A stretch of 64,000 nt of DNA, from contig JAZMZV010000154.1 in assembly GCA_045586185.1 (NCBI GenBank), positions 1 to 64,000 of the forward strand, written 5' to 3'. Source of the DNA: RUG11551 sp045586185. GTDB taxonomy: Bacteria > Planctomycetota > Planctomycetia > Pirellulales > Thermoguttaceae. Made by a program: the position numbers and the translations under genes. Positions 17,125-25,146 of this stretch are shown here, piece by piece. The notes below the pieces were generated by a model. That model worked only from the letters and a program-made list of their open reading frames with translations, did not search any database and had not been told where the DNA came from. Positions within the stretch are counted from its first letter, which is position 1. Every line of letters starts with the position of its first letter.

Positions 17125-18486
17125 ATGAAAACCAACAATACGATAATTGCCGTTTTATTTGCGATTTTGACTTTTGCCGTCTGCTCGCCCGGTATGTCCG
17201 ACGACGACGCGGCTGCGATTAATCAGGCGAAAGGTCTGTCCAAGGCGTTTCGGGCGGCGACGAAAAAGGCTCTGCCCGCCGTCGTTCAGATTAAGAATTC
17301 AGACAATATCGAAATGCCGGCTATCGGGTCAGGCGTTATTATTGATGGCTCTGGAATTGTTCTTACCAACAACCACGTTACCGTAGACGAAAAAGTTTTG
17401 TACGTTCAGCTTACCGACGGGCGAATCTATAAAGTTCTTCAATTCAGAACCGACCCCTATACAGACCTGGCGGTTTTGCAGATTAAGCCGGAAGAGAAGC
17501 TGCCCTTTGCAAAGCTGGGCGATTCCGACCAGATGGATATCGGCGACTGGGTGCTGGCAATCGGCGCGCCGTTTTCTCTTGACCAGTCCGTCAGCGCCGG
17601 AATTATCAGCGCCAAAGACCGCTCTATTGAAGAAATGCCGCGAACGACGATGATTCAAACGGACGCCGCTATCAATCCCGGCAATTCCGGCGGTCCGCTT
17701 ATCAATCTTGACGGCGAGGTTATCGGGATTACCTCTGCAATCTATACGACCAAGGGAAGCTACGAAGGCGTCAGCTTTGCGATTCCGTCCAATACCGCCC
17801 GCTGGGCAAGCAATGAGCTGCTTCACTACGGAAAAGTGCGCCGTTCGTACCTGGGCGTTGGCACGTCTCCGGTTCCGCCGCAGACGATTCGCGCTATGGG
17901 AATCCCAATTCGCCCGGCGGTGAGGATTTCCCGATTTTTCGCTAACAGCCCGGCGGAAAAATCCGGCTTGCAACTTGGCGACATCATTCTGGAATTCAAC
18001 GGTCAGCCCGTCAAGACGGCGGCGGACATTCAGCGGCTTGTCGAACAGACTCCGGCGGGATCTGTCGGGAAAATTACCATTTACCGAAAAGGCGGTCAGC
18101 CGTCCCCCTTGATGATGGTTCAGGTCAAAGTCGCGTCCATGCCAGACGATTTTCTCAAACGCGCCGCCTCTGGGTTTGACGGCGAGGACATTCAGGTGTT
18201 CCAGTCCGAAGAATTGGGCTTTTCCGCTATCGACCTTCACCAGCAATTGGCGGGACAGATCAACTTAACGCCCAACACCGGGATTTACATCATGGACGTC
18301 AGCCAGAACTCTCCCGCCATGCGCGCCGGGTTGAGAAAGGGCATCGTCATTCAGGCGTGTAACGGCATAAAAACCTGGACGGTCAACGAGTTCGTCGCTG
18401 CCTTGGAACGCGCCGACCTCAACCGCGGCGTTATGCTGACGATTCTGGTCAACGGACGCCCCACGTCGGTTCTGTTGCGAAGGTAA
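17125..18486 (+). CDS. HtrA/Deg-family serine protease with two PDZ domains
   Basis: A 453-residue periplasmic quality-control protease and chaperone. A signal peptide (about 1-25) is followed by a trypsin-like domain with the full triad: His84 (TNNHVTV), Asp114 (YTDLAVL) and Ser188 (GNSGGPL). PDZ1 spans about 230-335 and PDZ2 about 360-450 (NSPAMRAGLRKG). It is the DegP/DegQ architecture. It stands alone on the plus strand between repeat clusters, with start codon ATG 31 bases after the CTAC end of a REPIN-like element. In function it may pair with the outer-membrane assembly genes at 45.6-51.8 kb. Confidence 0.94.
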   Translation: MKTNNTIIAVLFAILTFAVCSPGMSDDDAAAINQAKGLSKAFRAATKKALPAVVQIKNSDNIEMPAIGSGVIIDGSGIVLTNNHVTVDEKVLYVQLTDGRIYKVLQFRTDPYTDLAVLQIKPEEKLPFAKLGDSDQMDIGDWVLAIGAPFSLDQSVSAGIISAKDRSIEEMPRTTMIQTDAAINPGNSGGPLINLDGEVIGITSAIYTTKGSYEGVSFAIPSNTARWASNELLHYGKVRRSYLGVGTSPVPPQTIRAMGIPIRPAVRISRFFANSPAEKSGLQLGDIILEFNGQPVKTAADIQRLVEQTPAGSVGKITIYRKGGQPSPLMMVQVKVASMPDDFLKRAASGFDGEDIQVFQSEELGFSAIDLHQQLAGQINLTPNTGIYIMDVSQNSPAMRAGLRKGIVIQACNGIKTWTVNEFVAALERADLNRGVMLTILVNGRPTSVLLRR

Positions 18487-18515
18487 CGCTGTCCTCAAAG
18501 CGAATTTTACAAAAT

Positions 18516-18556
18516 GAAAGGCGGTAACGAAGCGAACGAAGAGAGCGAAGTTACGC
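18516..18556 (+). repeat. Dispersed 41-bp repeat C, copy 1
   Basis: Begins GAAAGGCGGTAACGAAGCGA and ends GAAGTTACGC. Related copies are at 21247-21287 (diverged), 22977-23017 (inverted) and 62763-62803. GTAAC and GTTAC near the two ends can pair. It lies between the convergent htrA and DUF805 genes. Confidence 0.8.
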
Positions 18557-18591
18557 TTAATCGAGCGTCTTCGCCCGCTTCGTCTTTTCTC

Positions 18592-20757
18592 CTAAAAGAT
18601 TATATCGCCTTTTTCAGGTGATAATGAGAGTATTTCGCCGTTGTCGTCTTTCAGATCTGAACCAACGCTGTACAGAATAAAAGGACGCCAGACGGGAAAA
18701 CGGTCGTCGTCGAATTCGTGACGGTATTCCGGGTCTTTTTCTCGACCTTGTTTCAGCTCGCGTTCCCAGTCCTCTTTTGACTGTTCGTTGCTCCGATATC
18801 CCAGCGTGTTCTTGCCAGAGCAGGGGTCAAAGCGAATGGCGCCTTGCTGTTTTTCGTCCCAGTATTTTCCGACCAATTGTTCAAGCGATTCTGGATATTG
18901 ACCTTCTTTGACTCGATAGCGTTCTATAGCAATGGCGACCTGAACCAGCTTTTGCGTTGCGGAATATCTGTCTCGTGAATGAAGAGTAATATTAGCAGGG
19001 GGAAATAATGCTTTCCCGGCAGATGAACAGGAGCGTCTTCGGATTGTCAGCCAATCAGGAAACGGAGAAGAGCTGTTAGAACACAGGAATTCATAATATT
19101 CCTTAAGCTTTTGATCTCGAATGGCGCGATCGTTCTCAAAACAAGCGTCCTCAAGGCGCAGACGACATTGGTATAACCGTTCTCGAACGATATTTTCATC
19201 CACGAGCAGGAAATAAGGCGGAATAATTGTATCATATATAAAAACCTCAAATACAGACAAAATGCCTACGTCTAATAATCTAGAAATTGCCACTTCTGCA
19301 TAACTTCCGTTGTGAACGCCGCCGTCAAATACAAAATGCTGAACAGCGTCGTATATGCCTATTAATTCGCCATCAATGATGGTTTTTAAATCGACAAGAT
19401 AATTCTGTGCAGCCAGCTTGTTCAGACGATCCCATTGCGCGTCGGTCATTGACTCGCAAAAACCGGGCATTCGAAGGGCTGCTTTTACAGAATCCCATAC
19501 AGTATCGGCGATAGCTTGATTAATCAGTCCTGTTACAAGACAGTTATAACCTTCTTCGACTCGTTTAGCATAACGAAGCAGCGTTTCCATGTCGTCCAGA
19601 GCCTGGTCAATATTCCCATCTCCCAAAGAACGACGAATACGCATGTTAAATATATGCGTAACAATTAGTCTAATGTTGCCGTAATGCAATAGTGAAGTTA
19701 TAATAGGAGATCTAAACGCAAATGGACATTGGAAAACCGGCATGCGAATTGCCTTCGACCATGCGTCCAGTTCTGCTGCATGGTCGTCCAGCCATTGAGA
19801 AGCAATGGGATGCTGATCAGACGTCCAAGCAGGACCGGAAGACAACGCTTGTTTGTAAAATTCATAGACGTCTTTAGCTAACGATTCTTGAAAATACGGA
19901 TCGTCCGCGTTTTTGTCCGGATCTAATTCAATGTCTGCATATTGTGTATTTTGCCGAATAAATTCAGCTTTATCGAAATTAAGCTTTTTGACGTCAATTT
20001 TATTTTCAGCAAGATATTTGCTGAAGTCGGGAATCTTGTCGTACTTCGGCTTGAGATTCGGGTCGAGTTGAAGCTGTTCGCAGGCGGCTTTCCAGCTTTT
20101 GTCTTCGGGAACGTCGTCAATAATTTTCGCGCCATAAAGTTGACATAGATGTCGAAAGCCGTTCTCTTCCGGGTTCTTAAATAACGGCTCCATTTTCTCA
20201 TACATCGCCTTGGCGTAATCGACTTTTCCGTCCGGGCGTCTTGGTTGAGTAATATAATGTGAGCGTTCTGTAATTGTTACAGATGAAAGCGGGAATTGAG
20301 TTAACGCAACCAATATTGCCGCGGCGTGAAGCAGCCAAAATCGCTTGTGTCTCCAGAACGGTCGAACTTTATCAATTTGTCGAGGATAATTATTTTCCTG
20401 CGCTTGTCCGGGCAGGAAAAATGCGTAAATGGCGCCAGCAATCCAGCCAATAACGGGAACGAGAAAACAGGGAATCGCCCAGTAGCCGGAATGGTTTCTG
20501 TCGTGGAATCGGCGAGCGAGCGCCGCGACGGTTGTCGGAATGAATTCGATTAACAAAACGAGCGAGGCGAAAAAGACGACGCTGCCCCAGAACGCGCTGT
20601 AGTATCGCGTTAAATTATACGCGAGTGTATACAACAGAATGTACAATCCTGTCAGAACGAGGGCGAATCCCCAGAACGTCTTGCAGCTTGTGCGGCTGGA
20701 ATAGTCGCCCCGCTGAGTCGTGAAACAACGCACTACTGAACTGATATAGTTTAACAT
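18592..20757 (-). CDS. DUF805-domain protein with large C-terminal region
   Basis: A 721-residue protein. The first 130 residues are a DUF805 membrane domain with four hydrophobic helices and the hallmark ARRFHDRNHSGYW. A further helix (about 135-155) leads to a long soluble region of about 550 residues that I do not recognise, largely helical, with a C-terminal part (SATQKLVQVAIAIERYRVKE, then LVGKYWDEKQQG) recalling the prepilin-like pattern seen in large planctomycete hypothetical proteins. No catalytic motif stands out. It is a lone gene flanked by repeat-rich DNA on both sides. Some cysteine pairs may be structural. Function unknown. Confidence 0.78.
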   Translation of the reverse strand: MLNYISSVVRCFTTQRGDYSSRTSCKTFWGFALVLTGLYILLYTLAYNLTRYYSAFWGSVVFFASLVLLIEFIPTTVAALARRFHDRNHSGYWAIPCFLVPVIGWIAGAIYAFFLPGQAQENNYPRQIDKVRPFWRHKRFWLLHAAAILVALTQFPLSSVTITERSHYITQPRRPDGKVDYAKAMYEKMEPLFKNPEENGFRHLCQLYGAKIIDDVPEDKSWKAACEQLQLDPNLKPKYDKIPDFSKYLAENKIDVKKLNFDKAEFIRQNTQYADIELDPDKNADDPYFQESLAKDVYEFYKQALSSGPAWTSDQHPIASQWLDDHAAELDAWSKAIRMPVFQCPFAFRSPIITSLLHYGNIRLIVTHIFNMRIRRSLGDGNIDQALDDMETLLRYAKRVEEGYNCLVTGLINQAIADTVWDSVKAALRMPGFCESMTDAQWDRLNKLAAQNYLVDLKTIIDGELIGIYDAVQHFVFDGGVHNGSYAEVAISRLLDVGILSVFEVFIYDTIIPPYFLLVDENIVRERLYQCRLRLEDACFENDRAIRDQKLKEYYEFLCSNSSSPFPDWLTIRRRSCSSAGKALFPPANITLHSRDRYSATQKLVQVAIAIERYRVKEGQYPESLEQLVGKYWDEKQQGAIRFDPCSGKNTLGYRSNEQSKEDWERELKQGREKDPEYRHEFDDDRFPVWRPFILYSVGSDLKDDNGEILSLSPEKGDIIF

Positions 20758-21482
20758 GGCAGAACCCCTCTCTGTAACGTTTAGGATAGAATAAGTAACG
20801 TCTGATTATGTTACTATTATAATCTGTTTTTAATTTAAATGCAAGAGGTGTACAAAGATTTATTTTTAGTGATGATTAGACGAGCCGGGGCGCGTAAGCC
20901 CCGGAAAAAACTCACGCAAAGTTCGCGAAGTTCGCAAAGTTATCAATTAGTGAACGCTTGCGGCGGAAGCTTCCAAAAATCTCTTTCGCAGGAAAGCGCC
21001 TCCGCCCTGCTGGTTCGCGGACATACTGTCCGCAAAAAGAAAACAAGACTCGCTGACACCCTCCGCCGCAGCCGAAAACCTATCTGGATCGCGGACATAA
21101 GTCCGCAAAATGAAAAATACGTTTCGGCGGAGACACGCCCGCGAACCAGGCTGAACAAAGGTTTTCTTTGACAAAGACAGTAGCCCGAAGCCGGGCTACA
21201 TCCAGAGGAGTTTTTCGGCTTCGTCATTTTGGTATGCACGCCTCTTAACGGTTTACGCAAGCGACCAACGGGAGCGGTTATAATACGTTTCGCGCGGCAG
21301 CGCGAATTGGGAGCGGCGCCTCGCCGCCCTTTTTTGAAAAAAAGGTTCTTCCCCTCATACTCCCCTTTCCAAAAAACTTTAGCAAGGGGAGAAAATACGG
21401 TAAGACCGTCGTAAACCAATCGGCGAAAATCCGTCTAATCCGTAAAATCCGTGTGCGGACTGACCTGGCAACGGACTATATT
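20758..21482. repeat. Repeat-rich 725-base intergenic region
   Basis: No credible gene. Contents in order: a CCGGGGC/GCCCCGG hairpin (20885-20904); a degenerate GTTCGCGAA/GTTCGCAAA tract (20913-20935); two related palindromes with GCGGACA and GTCCGC arms (21017-21033 and 21091-21106) inside a wider inverted repeat (CTGGTTCGCGG near 21010 against CCGCGAACCAG near 21140); a GTAGCCCG/CGGGCTAC palindrome (21180-21199); a diverged copy of repeat C (21247-21287); and tandem AATCCGT units near 21427-21455. An apparent 158-codon minus-strand ORF across this DNA reads through palindromes and is rejected. Confidence 0.75.
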
Positions 21483-22535
21483 CTATTTCCTGTTAACCGC
21501 CTTGAGATGGTAAATCGCCTGTTCTGTCAGGATTCTGCCGCGGCGAGTTCGGACGATCAGTTCGCTGCGTAACAGGAACGGTTCGACTTCGTCAACCAGC
21601 GTGTCGGGCGAAACGTTCATCGTATGAGCGACCGCTTCCACCCCAACGGGTCCGCCGGCGAAAACGCGCTGAATTGTGTCGAGATACTTTCTGTCCTGCG
21701 GGTCAAGACCGAGAATGTCAACTCCCTGCATTTCCAGCGCTTTATTGGCGACTTCTAAATTGATAAACCCATGAGCGCGGCTGACGGCGTAGTCTCGCAC
21801 CCAGCGCAAGCGGTTGTTCGCAATTCGAGGCGTGCCGCGAGAACGTCGGGCGATTTCCAGCGCCGCTTCGTCGTCCATGCCGACAGAGAGCTTTTGAGCG
21901 TTGCGAGTGATAATCGACGCCAGCTCCTCGTTCGTATAGAAATCCAAATGCTCGCGCATCTGGAATCTGTCACGCAGCGGGGCGGAAAGCAGACCGGCGC
22001 GGGTAGTTGCCCCGATAACCGTAAACGGCTTGAGCTGCATGTTGAGCGTTCGAGCGTTGACGCCTTCTCCCAGCGTCAGGTCGATGCGGAAATCTTCCAT
22101 GGCGGGATAGAGGAACTCTTCAACCGCCTTTTGCATACGGTGAATTTCGTCGATAAACAAAACCGACCGTTCCGTCGCGTTGGTTAAATACGGAATGAGA
22201 TCTTTAGGCGCCTTGAGCGTTGCGCCGGAAGCGATTTGGAAATCGACGCCCATTTCCGCTGGAATGCACATCGCAAACGTCGTTTTGCCCAATCCGGGAG
22301 GCCCGTCGAAGAGAATATGCCCCAGCGGTTCGCGACGTTTCAAAGCCGCGTCGACGGTAATCTTAATTCGCTCGAAGACGTCCCGCTGACCGATCATTTC
22401 GTCCATGCGTTTTGGACGCAATGCGGAATCTTCTTCATTGCGCTGCAGCGCGGACTTCGCATCGGTATTGCTGCTTTCGGGTTGATCTTGAAAATCGTCG
22501 TCGTCAGAATTGTGAATTATGGCTTCTCTTGGCAT
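21483..22535 (-). CDS. ruvB: Holliday junction branch migration ATPase RuvB
   Basis: A 350-residue AAA+ motor that drives branch migration with RuvA. Walker A GPPGLGKT at 78-85, Walker B with DEIH at 129-132, sensor TTRAGLLSAPLRDRF, and the C-terminal winged helix ending RTRRGRILTEQAIYHL. The first 35 residues are an acidic extension (DDDDFQDQPE). Start ATG at 22535. It shares strand and order with ruvA but is separated from it by about 508 bases of repeats; ruvC is not in the window. Confidence 0.97.
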   Translation of the reverse strand: MPREAIIHNSDDDDFQDQPESSNTDAKSALQRNEEDSALRPKRMDEMIGQRDVFERIKITVDAALKRREPLGHILFDGPPGLGKTTFAMCIPAEMGVDFQIASGATLKAPKDLIPYLTNATERSVLFIDEIHRMQKAVEEFLYPAMEDFRIDLTLGEGVNARTLNMQLKPFTVIGATTRAGLLSAPLRDRFQMREHLDFYTNEELASIITRNAQKLSVGMDDEAALEIARRSRGTPRIANNRLRWVRDYAVSRAHGFINLEVANKALEMQGVDILGLDPQDRKYLDTIQRVFAGGPVGVEAVAHTMNVSPDTLVDEVEPFLLRSELIVRTRRGRILTEQAIYHLKAVNRK

Positions 22536-22663
22536 TGGATTTATGGAGTTGGGAGTAATTGTGAATGATAAGAATTATTATACCATATTGAGGCGCTTGC
22601 GTCAACCACGTTCGCTTGGGTGTGTTCAAATTTGGGGGGCATGAAATCATGAAAAAGGAAAAA

Positions 22664-22883
22664 GAACGCAGAAACCGCAGACTACTCGCAGAATACGCAG
22701 AGACGGACTGGGAATGTGGCGACAACGCTAACTACGTTAGCTTCGCCACGATTCCCGTCCGATTTATTAAATTTTTAAAAATCGCAAACGGACATCGTGT
22801 CATAGCCCGGCAACGTCGGGCGTAGATGACACATGTTCGTTTGCTTCTGCGTTCTCTGCGAGGAGTCCGCGTACTCTGCGTTC
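22664..22883. repeat. 220-base composite inverted repeat between ruvA and ruvB
   Basis: The outer arms (22664-22706 and 22846-22883) are diverged inverted copies built on CGCAGA-type units. Inside are two strong hairpins: one with arms 22705-22722 and 22743-22760 and inner stem CTAAC/GTTAG, the other with arms 22784-22803 and 22826-22844 and inner CCG/CGG. No ORF with a plausible start lies here. Confidence 0.8.
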
Positions 22884-22924
22884 AATAATAAAAACTATCT
22901 ATCTTCGCAACCCAAGATTTATTA

Positions 22925-23017
22925 CACTCCGTTCGTTTCGCTCACACCCACGGGTTAACACCCGTGGCTCGCCTAAGCGTAACTACGCTCCCGTTGGTCG
23001 CTTCGTTACCGCCTTTC
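22925..23017. repeat. Two-hairpin unit joined to inverted copy of repeat C
   Basis: A hairpin with arms CCCACGGGT and ACCCGTGG (about 22947-22966), then spacer CTCGCCTA, then an inverted copy of repeat C (22977-23017) whose end AGCGTA..TACGCT forms the second hairpin. The hairpin-spacer-hairpin order matches that at 40896-40942 and 52969-53015. Confidence 0.7.
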
Positions 23018-23043
23018 ATCCACTTTCTACTCCCAGCGCTCTC

Positions 23044-23670
23044 TTATCTCTGCTGTTGGTAAATCTCCATCAGCAACGCCTGAACGTCTTTGAACTTCTT
23101 TTTGGATTCCAGAGCTTTGTCGATAAGTCGTCTGGCGTCGGATTCGGAATGACCCAGCGAGAGGAGCGCTTCGTAGGTTTCGCCGACCACGTCCGGGGCG
23201 ATTTCGACGTCGCCTTTATCGGTGTCGCGAGCGATCATCAAAGCGAACTTCGGGACTTTACGACGCAATTTCGCGATAATTCTTTCCGCAGAGGCGGGAC
23301 CGATGCCCGGCAGCGCGGCAAGCGTTTTGGCGCTTTGCTCTTCGATAGCGGCTGCAATTTCCCGAACCGGTCTGACCATGGCGCGAAGAGCTTTCTTTAC
23401 GCCGACGCCGTCGACGGAGCAGAACAGTTCAAAGAATTCCCGTTCTGCCGGAGAGAGAAACCCTACAATTCGAGGGGTTAAACGTCCGCCTTGCGCGGCG
23501 TTCCCCTCGATGTATTCGATGGTATAGAATCGAACCTCTTCCCCGACTTTCCCTTGAAGCTGACGCCGGGCGAATTCCGGGATAAACACTTCGTATACAA
23601 ACGGACCGGTTTCAATTCCCGCCCAATCGTCGTATAACAGCGTCAGCTTGCCAGTAAGTTGAGTAATCAT
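23044..23670 (-). CDS. ruvA: Holliday junction DNA helicase subunit RuvA
   Basis: A 208-residue junction-binding protein. The N-terminal OB fold begins MITQLTGKLTLLYDDWAGIE. Two helix-hairpin-helix motifs follow, including FCSVDGVGVKKALRAM and LAALPGIGPASAERIIAKL. The C-terminal RuvB-binding domain is present (YEALLSLGHSESDARRLI). Full length. It starts 18 bases after the stop of the sigma-factor gene on the same strand, so the two are probably cotranscribed. Confidence 0.96.
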   Translation of the reverse strand: MITQLTGKLTLLYDDWAGIETGPFVYEVFIPEFARRQLQGKVGEEVRFYTIEYIEGNAAQGGRLTPRIVGFLSPAEREFFELFCSVDGVGVKKALRAMVRPVREIAAAIEEQSAKTLAALPGIGPASAERIIAKLRRKVPKFALMIARDTDKGDVEIAPDVVGETYEALLSLGHSESDARRLIDKALESKKKFKDVQALLMEIYQQQR

Positions 23671-23688
23671 AATAAGGTTTTATTCGCG

Positions 23689-24474
23689 TTAGGCGGCGAA
23701 TTCCGGGCGGCGTTTGGACAGCTGCATTTGAAGACGCTGTACGATGCTGGAATGAATCTGGCTGACGCGGCTTTCTGACAGGTCGAGCGTTGCGCCGATT
23801 TCCTTCATGGTCATGTCCTGATAATAATACAGCAACAGAATAAGCCGTTCGTTACGTTTAAGCCCTTTTGTTACCAGACGCATCGTGTCGATTTTCTGCA
23901 ATCGTTCGGTGGGATCTTCGCCCTTCATGTCTTCGAGAATATCTAATTCGCTAACTTCTTTGGAACTGTCTGTTTCAGACCACTTTTTATTCAAACTGAC
24001 GACGTTGACGGCAGTGGCGCTGGCGGTCAGCTTTTTCAGCTCTTCGACGGAAATCTGGAGAAAGTCCGCCAATTCCTGATCGGTCGGCTGACGCCCGAGT
24101 TTTTCGTCCAGCGTTTTTGTCGCTTCGCTGAGTCGTTTGGCTTTCGTTCTGACCAGGCGCGGAACCCAGTCCATGGAACGCAGTTCGTCCAGCATAGCGC
24201 CGCGGATTCTCGGTGCGCAATACGTTTCAAACTTGACGTCGCGGGTTAAGTCAAACGCTTCTACTGCGTCAATAAGACCAAAAATTCCTGAAGAGGTCAG
24301 ATCGTCAATATCTACGCCGTCTGGCAGTCTGGACCATACGCGTTGAGCATGATATTTAACCAACGGAATATAAAGTTCAACGATTTGATTCCGCAGGTCA
24401 ATGTTTTTCGGGTCGGCTTTGTAACGTTCCCATAACGCGGCAACTTCATCTGGGGAGACTCGTGTTGCGGTCAT
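23689..24474 (-). CDS. FliA/WhiG-type (sigma-28 family) RNA polymerase sigma factor
   Basis: A 261-residue group 3 sigma factor. Region 2 (about 27-100) contains DDLTSSGIFGLIDAVEAFD and KFETYCAPRIRGAMLDELR, region 3 spans about 100-175 (GRQPTDQELADFLQISVEEL), and region 4 (about 200-255) contains MTMKEIGATLDLSESRVSQI. This is the domain order of FliA and WhiG. No flagellar gene or anti-sigma FlgM is seen nearby, so the regulon could be motility or a developmental programme. It heads a probable operon with ruvA. Confidence 0.93.
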   Translation of the reverse strand: MTATRVSPDEVAALWERYKADPKNIDLRNQIVELYIPLVKYHAQRVWSRLPDGVDIDDLTSSGIFGLIDAVEAFDLTRDVKFETYCAPRIRGAMLDELRSMDWVPRLVRTKAKRLSEATKTLDEKLGRQPTDQELADFLQISVEELKKLTASATAVNVVSLNKKWSETDSSKEVSELDILEDMKGEDPTERLQKIDTMRLVTKGLKRNERLILLLYYYQDMTMKEIGATLDLSESRVSQIHSSIVQRLQMQLSKRRPEFAA

Positions 24475-25146
24475 TATTTCCTCCGTGAATTACTTTAAGG
24501 TTATACAGAGCCCTATTATTCCATAGTGGATGATATGAATCCACTTTTATGGAACATGATTCTGTAATTTTCCATAGCGCGTCCATACGCCATAGATACC
24601 TTCTGTTTGATTGTGATGTTTGGTTGTACATGTATTATCGTCCAGAGCGCCTTCAGAGAACAGAAAAACTTTAGTAAAAAATTTAAAAACCAAAAAGACT
24701 ATCTAAATTAACATTTGGAGAATAGAGAATGGGGAATAGAGGTTTGAAAATAGACAACATAGAGAATGTGAATATATGGTTACTCGGGTTGATGATGAGA
24801 GTATAAGAAGAATAAATAGAGTGTATAGGATAATGAAGGTGGAGAAATGGTACGTTGCAAATAACGAATCTGTAGGCGGTCTCCTAACCCCGAAGGGGTT
24901 AAATTTCTATAACCGGCGGTTTTCAACCACCGGCACGAAACGAGCTATCTCGTCTATTCTAATCGAGTCAACCTCTTTTTTCTCTCCCCCAGCGACTATG
25001 TCGCGGGGAAGAGGAAAAAGAGTATTTGTCGATTTCTTTAATTTCGCGTTGTTCATTCCGTAGGCTGAAGCCGACGGTTATAGACGTGTCGTCCTTTCAG
25101 GACTTTTCGGTTTTTGCAATCCCGTTCTCTATGCGCGCTTTTGCCG
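24475..25146. other. Repeat-filled intergenic region
   Basis: About 670 bases between the sigma gene and the ankyrin gene, both on the minus strand. It holds a degenerate array of GAATAGA/GAATGGG-type units (24716-24775) and the complete element B1 (24885-25103). The ORF on the plus strand at 24776-25063 is made of repeat sequence and is not accepted as a gene. Confidence 0.65.
24885..25103. repeat. REPIN-like element B1
   Basis: Left unit: hairpin TAACCCC-GAA-GGGGTTA (24885-24901), spacer with TCTATAA, hairpin CCGGCGGTT..AACCACCGG (24913-24933). Right unit is the inverse: hairpin CCGTAGGC..GCCGACGG (25058-25077), TTATAGA, hairpin GTCCT-TTC-AGGAC (25091-25103). The centre is a long pyrimidine/purine hairpin (24972-25022) flanked by TAATCGAGTCA and ATTTGTCGATTTCTTT, both also found in element B2. 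Confidence 0.85.

Noticed and set aside
17329..18246. A 305-codon minus-strand ORF opposite htrA
   Set aside because: It is antisense to the full catalytic and PDZ region of a well-defined protease and has no homology features.
20943..21419. A 158-codon minus-strand ORF in the ruvB-DUF805 gap
   Set aside because: It reads through several palindromes and repeat C, has no ribosome-binding site or recognisable domain, and its composition is that of the repeats.
22616..22825. A 69-codon plus-strand ORF inside the ruvA-ruvB repeat block
   Set aside because: It lies entirely within the nested inverted repeat and has no ribosome-binding site or family resemblance.
24776..25063. A 95-codon plus-strand ORF across element B1
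   Set aside because: Start and body are repeat sequence; the same sequence in B2 is not open in frame.
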